Assembly: GCA_025963715.1 (NCBI GenBank)
Contig: JAOQAG010000048.1
Location: forward strand, 110,344 to 174,343
Origin: Bacteroidota bacterium
GTDB lineage: Bacteria > Bacteroidota > Bacteroidia > 2-12-FULL-35-15
Direction: 5' to 3'
DNA length: 64,000 nucleotides
The first letter of the stretch is position 1, and each line of letters starts with the position of its first letter. The notes beneath the pieces were generated by a model that worked only from the letters and a program-made list of their open reading frames with translations, ran no database searches and was not told the DNA's origin. Shown in pieces: positions 59,037 to 64,000 of this stretch. A program made the position numbers and the translations under genes.

Positions 59037-60179
59037 TTAATTATTATTCACTTTTTTTGAAATAAACACCGAGAAAAAGATTTTGAAAAAATAATAAAAC
59101 AAATACACTTTTATCCGCGACCAGCGCGTTTGTTCATACATATTTTTGTTAAGCGTTACCGGCACACAATCATTTTCAATCAGCTGCGCAACATGTTTTC
59201 GAAATCCTGTTGCAAAAGCAAGGTCCGAAATTTCTGCATTCAGCTCAATGCTGCGGTAGCGGCTTAGTGGATTAAGATTGTAGGAGCCGATCGTGGTAAG
59301 CTGCTCGTCCATCACCAGTGCTTTTGCATGCATGGTGGATCGTTTCCATTCATAAATGTGGATCCCGTTCCTCAGAAAAAAATGATATAGGTATTTTTCT
59401 GCATAAAATAATAAGGGCATATCGGATTTCCCGGCAAGAATAATGGTAATGCTCACACCCCGTTTGCGTGCATCTTTTAATGCTTTGCGAAAACGGTATC
59501 CCGGAAGGAAATAACTCGTTACAAAAATCACATCATTTTTTGCATGCTGGAGAATGTGCAGGTAACTCCTATAAATTTCATTTTTACCGCGTACCCAGTC
59601 GTTTTTTGTGAAGCGCAGCAGCACAGGATGCGCAGTTGTTACCGGTGCAATGCTGCCAGTGTTCATCCTGCTGAAATTCCGTTTCCGGTAGATCGATTCG
59701 CACAGGCTGTGCAGCTGTTCGCATACATTTCCTTTTACAAGTACCGCATAATCCAGCCATGCCGCTTCGGCTTCCGTTCCATGGTATTTATCAGCAATGT
59801 TGATCCCGCCCACCATCGCCGTGTTTTTATCGGCCACCACAATTTTGTGGTGAAGCCTGCGACCCATGTAAATGCTTTCGGTGGAAAAAAAAGGAGAGAA
59901 CAAACGAAAATGAATTCCGGCAGCATGCGCCTCTTTCAGGAAACTGTTGGGGAGAGATTTGGAGCCGTAAGCATCTGCCAGTACAAAAACGGCAACGCCT
60001 CTTTTTACAGCTGCTTTAAGCGCATCAATAACGGCGAGCCCTGTTTTATCCGCTTCAAAAATATAGATTTGAATGTGAATGATCTCTTTCGCTTCAGCGA
60101 TCAGGAGATCCAGCGCTTCAAAAAAAGGATCGCCGCTGAGCACTAAGGTTGTCGCTTCCGCAGATTGGAATGAATTCAT
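59037..60179 (-). CDS. Phospholipase D/cardiolipin synthase-like protein
   Basis: 380 residues. Two HKD motifs: HHKIVVADKNTAMVGGINI (about 125-145) and HAKALVMDEQLTTIGSYNL (about 285-305), the second followed by LNPLSRYRSIELN as in cardiolipin synthases. There is no long N-terminal membrane part; a hydrophobic/basic C-terminus (YLFYYFFKIFFSVFISKK) may bind the membrane. It likely transfers phosphatidyl groups in lipid metabolism. ATG at 60179 is chosen; an upstream ATG at 60215 falls in the hairpin at 60210. Confidence 0.88.
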   Translation of the reverse strand: MNSFQSAEATTLVLSGDPFFEALDLLIAEAKEIIHIQIYIFEADKTGLAVIDALKAAVKRGVAVFVLADAYGSKSLPNSFLKEAHAAGIHFRLFSPFFSTESIYMGRRLHHKIVVADKNTAMVGGINIADKYHGTEAEAAWLDYAVLVKGNVCEQLHSLCESIYRKRNFSRMNTGSIAPVTTAHPVLLRFTKNDWVRGKNEIYRSYLHILQHAKNDVIFVTSYFLPGYRFRKALKDARKRGVSITIILAGKSDMPLLFYAEKYLYHFFLRNGIHIYEWKRSTMHAKALVMDEQLTTIGSYNLNPLSRYRSIELNAEISDLAFATGFRKHVAQLIENDCVPVTLNKNMYEQTRWSRIKVYLFYYFFKIFFSVFISKKVNNN

Positions 60180-60208
60180 TCTTTTCGGATTATTGGGATG
60201 CGTAAAAA

Positions 60209-60246
60209 TAAACAATCCCTGTCAATTACAACAGGGATTGTTTTAT
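60209..60246 (-). terminator. Hairpin before the phospholipase D start
   Basis: Stem AAACAATCCCTGT/ACAGGGATTGTTT with a T-run on the minus strand, 30 bases upstream of the ATG at 60179. No minus-strand gene ends here, so it is an orphan terminator or a leader attenuator. Confidence 0.7.
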
Positions 60247-60496
60247 GCAGAACGTTGTTTATAGTTCACTCCAAACCAATTAAACCTAAACTATGTTTTT
60301 ATCCTGCCTGGATTTTGTTCAAATCGCTGTTAGATACATCTAAATTTTTGTGCCAATGTTATCAGAATTGCCCCATTGCCTGAAATTCATAAAAACGGCT
60401 CTTTGCCTGGATGAAAAATAAAATAACTGGGGAATTGCCGGTACATGTTTGTGGAATTGCTGTTGCCCGATTAAACCAGTGTCCGCCCCCCTTTTC

Positions 60497-60773
60497 TACC
60501 ACACTCGGCACAAAAGAAGCACATAAGGCGTAGTGTGGAAAAAGGTTTACCACAAAAGGAACAAAAAAACAAAAGACTTGATTGTTAAACCCTGTGTAAA
60601 ATACACGTTGGTATTTACAGGTGCTTTATGTGGTATAAATGGCAGGAAAAGCCTTGGCCAATAAAGATCTCCTTTTGTTTTTCTTTTGTTCCTTTTGTGG
60701 TTCAAAAAGGGGGAGGGGAATATGCTGGCATTTTGCAGCATGTCTATGTGCTTTTTTGTGCCTTATGTGGTAG
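60497..60773. repeat. Concentric inverted repeats
   Basis: The outer pair TACCACACTCGGCACAAAAG / CTTTTTTGTGCCTTATGTGG encloses the inner pair ACCACAAAAGGAACAAAAA / TTTTGTTCCTTTTGTGGT. A third word fragment GTGCTTTATGTGGTA (60620) lies inside. Same layout as 41967-42234. The rest of the gap (60247-60496) has no recognised element. Confidence 0.8.
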
Positions 60774-60845
60774 AAACAGGGTGGAGTTAACCGAGCTTTC
60801 GCATTTGGCATCTTTTTTTCCAAATAGCCTCAAACATCAAAAAGC

Positions 60846-61472
60846 ATGGCAGCAATCAACAATAAGACCCAGGGTCGGATCTTTCAAAACAATTTTCTCG
60901 AAAAATTAACCAAAAGCAATCCACGTGTGACCATTGTTTTTTATACCTTTTTGATCTTATTATTTTTTTACCTGAGTTTTAACTACACACATCTTAACAT
61001 CTGGGAAACCGCCGGGCTGTACATTGCCGGTTTATTTGGCTGGACGCTGATGGAATATATTTTACACCGTTTTGTTTTTCACATTGATGAATATTTTCCA
61101 TCGCTAAAACGTTTTCATTACATCGTACATGGCATTCATCATGATCATCCGCGGGATCACGAACGCCTGTTTATGCCGCCGGTACCGGGTACCATCATTG
61201 CATTTTTTATGTTCCTGTTCTGGTATTTGTTTTTGGGATCAAATGCATTTGCATTTATGGCGGGCATCAGCAACGGTTATTTAATGTATTCCTATATTCA
61301 TTACACCATTCATACACGGCCGTCCACACCCATTTTACACAAGCTCTGGATGCACCATGCAAAGCATCATTACAAATATCCCGATAAAGCATTTGGCGTA
61401 TCCACACAATTGTGGGATATTATTTTCGGCACCATGCCGCCTAAAAAAAATACAAACGTTATAGAACCCTAA
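60846..61472 (+). CDS. Sterol desaturase/fatty acid hydroxylase-family protein
   Basis: 208 residues with four membrane helices and the di-iron His motifs of the fatty acid hydroxylase superfamily: HRFVFH, HGIHHDHPRDH, HYTIH and HHAKHH. It likely hydroxylates a fatty acyl chain or related lipid in the inner membrane, comparable to sphingolipid or ornithine-lipid hydroxylases of Bacteroidota, but the substrate cannot be read. The small gene at 61477 follows after 4 bases. Confidence 0.9.
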   Translation: MAAINNKTQGRIFQNNFLEKLTKSNPRVTIVFYTFLILLFFYLSFNYTHLNIWETAGLYIAGLFGWTLMEYILHRFVFHIDEYFPSLKRFHYIVHGIHHDHPRDHERLFMPPVPGTIIAFFMFLFWYLFLGSNAFAFMAGISNGYLMYSYIHYTIHTRPSTPILHKLWMHHAKHHYKYPDKAFGVSTQLWDIIFGTMPPKKNTNVIEP

Positions 61473-61476
61473 GATC

Positions 61477-61632
61477 ATGACCATTCAACAGCTACTTTCA
61501 GCCACCATTCCATGGGAACTTTTATTCCTGATCGTTCCGATTGTGCTTTTCTATGCTTTTTTAAAGATCAGAACGCGCATTTATAAACAACGCCAGGAAG
61601 AGATGAACAGAAGAAAACACTTTTTCAGCTGA
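61477..61632 (+). CDS. 51-residue single-span membrane protein
   Basis: Reads MTIQQLLSATIPWELLFLIV, then PIVLFYAFLKIRTRIYKQRQ and EEMNRRKHFFS. One membrane helix and a strongly basic cytoplasmic tail. The start is 4 bases after the stop of the hydroxylase gene, so it is co-transcribed and possibly an accessory subunit. The build resembles small hydrophobic proteins found beside membrane enzymes. The stop directly abuts the convergent HxlR gene. Confidence 0.7.
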   Translation: MTIQQLLSATIPWELLFLIVPIVLFYAFLKIRTRIYKQRQEEMNRRKHFFS

Positions 61633-62028
61633 TTATTTTTTCGCCGGTTTTGTTGAAACGCTTCTTTCCTTCCGGATCTTTGCGCGGTGTTTGATGCCCC
61701 ATTCACTCAGTGCGTCCAGCACATTTTGCAGCGTATGGCTGTATTCCGTTACTTCGTACGTAACCGTAACCGGAATGTCAGGTTGAACTTTGCGCTTTAC
61801 AAAGCCGTTCATTTCCAGGTCTTTTAATTCATTCGACAATACCCTTGCGGAAATTCCCAACACGGTCCGCTGCAATTCGTTGAACCGTTTGGCGCCATCA
61901 TGCAGGGCGATGATAATTTTAAGTTTCCATTTTCCACCGATCACATACAGTGCATCGTCCAGCGATGTAAGCCTTGCAGTGCAAGCTGGCGAGGAATACT
62001 CCAGTTTTTCTTCTTTCTTTTTTTTCAT
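61633..62028 (-). CDS. HxlR-family transcription regulator
   Basis: 131 residues. A winged-helix domain with the family order: C near the N-terminus (SPAC), then ALYVIGGKWKLKIIIALHDG, RFNELQRTVLGISARVLSNE, LKDLEMNGFVKRK and YEVTEYSHTLQNVLDALSEW. HxlR proteins often sense redox or aldehyde stress through that Cys. It is transcribed divergently from a DoxX-like gene, which it probably controls through the palindrome at 62049-62070. Confidence 0.93.
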   Translation of the reverse strand: MKKKKEEKLEYSSPACTARLTSLDDALYVIGGKWKLKIIIALHDGAKRFNELQRTVLGISARVLSNELKDLEMNGFVKRKVQPDIPVTVTYEVTEYSHTLQNVLDALSEWGIKHRAKIRKERSVSTKPAKK

Positions 62029-62048
62029 GTTTCAGAGGCCCGCTAACT

Positions 62049-62070
62049 AAAAGGTTAGTACTAACCTTTT
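62049..62070. promoter_or_regulatory. Operator palindrome of the HxlR regulator
   Basis: A perfect 22-bp palindrome with core GGTTAGTACTAACC, flanked by AAAA/TTTT, lies 20 bases before the hxlR-like ATG (62028) and about 80 before the DoxX ATG (62151). A further half-site TACTACTAAC is at 62074-62083. It suits a dimeric winged-helix protein repressing both genes. Confidence 0.75.
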
Positions 62071-62150
62071 GTTTACTACTAACATTTGATAAGCAAATGT
62101 ACATACTTTTACATCATCATTTAAAACAAATAAAAAAACAAAATAAAATT

Positions 62151-62531
62151 ATGAAAGCAACTAAAATTACTTATTGGGTTTCCACCGCCATCGTGGCATT
62201 GATGATGACTTTTTCGGGTTTTGCCTATTTGACAAATCCTACTGTACAGCAAGGTTTTCAACACCTGGGTTACCCCGATTATTTCCGTGTGGAGCTGGCC
62301 TTTGCTAAATTTATCGGTGCACTTTTATTATTGATCCCGGTTGCTGCGCGTGCAAAAGAATGGGCGTATGCCGGTTTTGCCATTACCTTCGTTTCAGCTG
62401 TGATCGCTCACACGGCTTCCGGCGATCCGGTTCAAAACAGGATCATGCCAGCAGTGTTTTTGGGTTTAATGATTCTTTCTTATATAATGTATCATAAGAT
62501 GCAATCGTTAAAAACGGTAACTGTTAGTTAG
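62151..62531 (+). CDS. DoxX-like membrane protein
   Basis: 126 residues with four membrane helices. The DoxX-like pattern is visible in MTFSGFAYLTNP, HLGYPDYFRVELAFAKFIGA and EWAYAGFAITFVSAVIAHTA. Members affect redox tolerance or antibiotic/aldehyde handling; function not settled. ATG at 62151 is chosen; upstream in-frame codons overlap the regulator gene. Divergent from HxlR, a common pairing. Confidence 0.88.
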   Translation: MKATKITYWVSTAIVALMMTFSGFAYLTNPTVQQGFQHLGYPDYFRVELAFAKFIGALLLLIPVAARAKEWAYAGFAITFVSAVIAHTASGDPVQNRIMPAVFLGLMILSYIMYHKMQSLKTVTVS

Positions 62532-62790
62532 TTTAAGGTTCAAAGTTTAAAGTTCAAAGTTTGCTGTGTGGATCGCTTACGCGATTGTTTTTTCACCACG
62601 AAGGCGCAAAGAAGAAAATGCAATTAGTTTTTTAATTGGCTTTAGGTCACACAGATTAATGTTTTTTATATTTCTAAGCATTTCACCTACAACCTTTGCG
62701 AGCTTTGCGTCTTTGCGGGAAAAAACACACAGCATTCACACACAGCTCTGCGAACTCTGCGTCTCTGCGGGAAACAACACACAGCCCCGC
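62532..62790. repeat. Word array and GCGTCTTTGCGGG repeat
   Basis: GGTTCAAAGTTTAAAGTTC words up to TTTGCTGTGTGG (62535-62572), a CACCACGAAGGCGCAAAG word at 62594, and CTTTGCGTCTTTGCGGG / CTCTGCGTCTCTGCGGG words with ACACACAGC (62690-62785). Confidence 0.72.
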
Positions 62791-62828
62791 GAAAAATATT
62801 ACGTAAATTAGAACAAAAAATGCACATC

Positions 62829-63848
62829 ATGGAAATAGGAATAGACAGTTTTGCCGCACGTTTCGGGAATGATTTTGCAACCGGTGCCAGCAGTGCGCAA
62901 TCGGTAGCCGAATTGTTGCAACGCATCGAGCACGCCGACCGTGCAGGGCTGGATGTATTTGGAATAGGGGAGCATCACCGGAAGGATATGCTGGACTCGG
63001 CTCCAACGCTGATCCTTGCAGCAGCAGCGGCACGCACAGATCGTATTCGCCTTACCAGCGCAGTAACGGTATTGAGCGCTGCCGATCCGGTAAGGGTGTT
63101 CCAGAATTTTGCAACGCTTGATCTTATTTCCAAAGGAAGGGCCGAAATAATAGTGGGGCGTGGATCTTCCACGGAAGCATTTCCATTGTTCGGATACAGC
63201 CTAAACGATTACGATGAACTTTTCACTGAAAAATTAGAATTATTGTTGAAGATCCGTGAGAACGAATTTGTTACCTGGTCGGGAAAATTCCGCCCTGCAT
63301 TAAAAAATCAGCCGGTGTATCCGCGCCCGTTCCAGGAGCCGCTCCCGATCTGGCTGGGAGTGGGTGGTACGCCCGAATCATTTGTGCGTGCCGGTACGCT
63401 GGGGATGCCATTGATGGTTGCGATCATCGGTGGCGAAACACACCGTTTCCGGCCGTTGGTAGACCTTTACAGGGAAGCCGGTAAAAAAGCAGGACATGCG
63501 CCGGAAAAATTAACAGTGGGATTGCATTCGCTGGGATATGTTGGAAATACAAATGAAGAAGCCATCGCCGATTTTTATCCGGGTTATGCCGAAAGCATGA
63601 CGAAGATCGGGAGGGAGCGTGGCTGGCCGGAAATGACACGCCCGCGTTTTGAAGCGCAGATGGGGCCGCAAGGTGCTTTATTAGTAGGTAGCCCGGAAGA
63701 AGTTGCTGCTAAGATCCTGCGTCATAGTAATGCATTGGGTGGCATTACAAGAGTTACCTTCCAGATGGATACGGCTGCATTGTCGCATCAAAAATTATTA
63801 GAATCCATTGACCTGATGGGTACGCGGATGGCGCCGTTGCTGCGGTGA
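62829..63848 (+). CDS. Luciferase-like flavin-dependent monooxygenase (LLM class)
   Basis: 339 residues, TIM-barrel family of bacterial-luciferase-like oxidoreductases: IGEHHRKDMLDSAPTLILAA, LTSAVTVLSAADPVRVFQNF, AEIIVGRGSSTEAFPLFGYS and PLPIWLGVGGTPES. They use reduced flavin (FMN or F420), and this subgroup often acts with aldehydes or quinone-like substrates. ATG at 62829 or 62820 are equally possible. The HxlR/DoxX pair upstream suggests oxidative or xenobiotic stress as context. Confidence 0.92.
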   Translation: MEIGIDSFAARFGNDFATGASSAQSVAELLQRIEHADRAGLDVFGIGEHHRKDMLDSAPTLILAAAAARTDRIRLTSAVTVLSAADPVRVFQNFATLDLISKGRAEIIVGRGSSTEAFPLFGYSLNDYDELFTEKLELLLKIRENEFVTWSGKFRPALKNQPVYPRPFQEPLPIWLGVGGTPESFVRAGTLGMPLMVAIIGGETHRFRPLVDLYREAGKKAGHAPEKLTVGLHSLGYVGNTNEEAIADFYPGYAESMTKIGRERGWPEMTRPRFEAQMGPQGALLVGSPEEVAAKILRHSNALGGITRVTFQMDTAALSHQKLLESIDLMGTRMAPLLR

Positions 63849-64000
63849 GAAACAATAAAAAAATAATAAAAAAAGGTACTCAAGACTTACTTTGACCCAA
63901 ATAATAAAGAAGGGAATTCCTAAAGAAGTAAATAATTAGAAATTTTACGGAAGTGCAGTTCCAACCTTCTTTTACAAATATAATACAAAACAAAGGAGTA
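63849..64000. other. Window end, no gene recognised
   Basis: AT-rich, no hairpin terminator. The last bases ACAAAGGAGTA resemble a ribosome-binding site for a gene beginning just beyond the window, but this cannot be checked here. Confidence 0.3.

Overview
The window comes from an AT-rich genome of the phylum Bacteroidota, probably a Sphingobacteriia/Chitinophagia-like lineage. Three lines of evidence support this. Three secreted proteins end in the type IX secretion (T9SS, Por) sorting domain with the YPNP signature. The Bacteroidota version of the TAM envelope module is present, a TamB followed by a TamA-like barrel carrying a lipoprotein signal (TamL). Several families are typical of the phylum, such as DUF4142, DUF6600, DUF6629 and PorT-type barrels. 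I see no rRNA, tRNA, CRISPR array, transposase, integrase or phage structural gene.

Layout. 1-3088 is the end of an alpha-2-macroglobulin. 3.1-13.8 kb holds secreted T9SS proteins, a small P-loop kinase, a receiver protein and an unknown helical protein. 14.1-20.2 kb is a signalling block: a PAS histidine kinase, a DksA-like protein, a sigma-54 activator of NtrC type and a receiver-PAS-kinase. 20.3-25.0 kb holds small envelope and stress proteins. 25.0-32.4 kb is tamB-tamL, preceded by a 50-residue membrane protein. 33.0-38.0 kb contains a YihY/BrkB protein and a second pair resembling TamB/TamL (AsmA-like protein plus barrel). 38.8-42.8 kb has orphan receivers, a barrel, a Cys-rich lipoprotein and a FAD oxidoreductase. 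42.8-45.5 kb is an Mla/MCE lipid ABC transporter. 45.7-48.8 kb is a YtxH/holin-X/rpoN cluster. 49.7-53.5 kb is a four-gene operon led by a membrane-tethered receiver. 53.8-58.8 kb has membrane proteins, a receiver and a kinase. 59.0-63.9 kb has a phospholipase D, a hydroxylase, an HxlR/DoxX divergent pair and a luciferase-like oxidoreductase.

Common themes. Envelope homeostasis dominates: TAM, Mla, barrels, lipoproteins, PLD and YtxH. RpoN and an RpoN-type activator lie in the same window. Fourteen envelope, stress or signalling genes carry a motif of the form TGGCAY-N5-TT about 45-80 bases upstream of the start codon. Its geometry is that of a sigma-54 -24/-12 promoter, although the -12 GC is usually missing.

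The intergenic DNA is unusually rich in structured repeats: four 135-bp tandem units; MITE-like hairpin elements around GTCATCCCGGG palindromes; CGTCATTGCGAGGGC palindromes; concentric inverted repeats built on ACCACATAAGGCACAAAG; arrays of short near-repeated words that abut terminators and stop codons; and a striking 15-unit array at 49232-49545 with exact 21-bp spacing. All functional statements are read from sequence motifs by eye; no database search was run.
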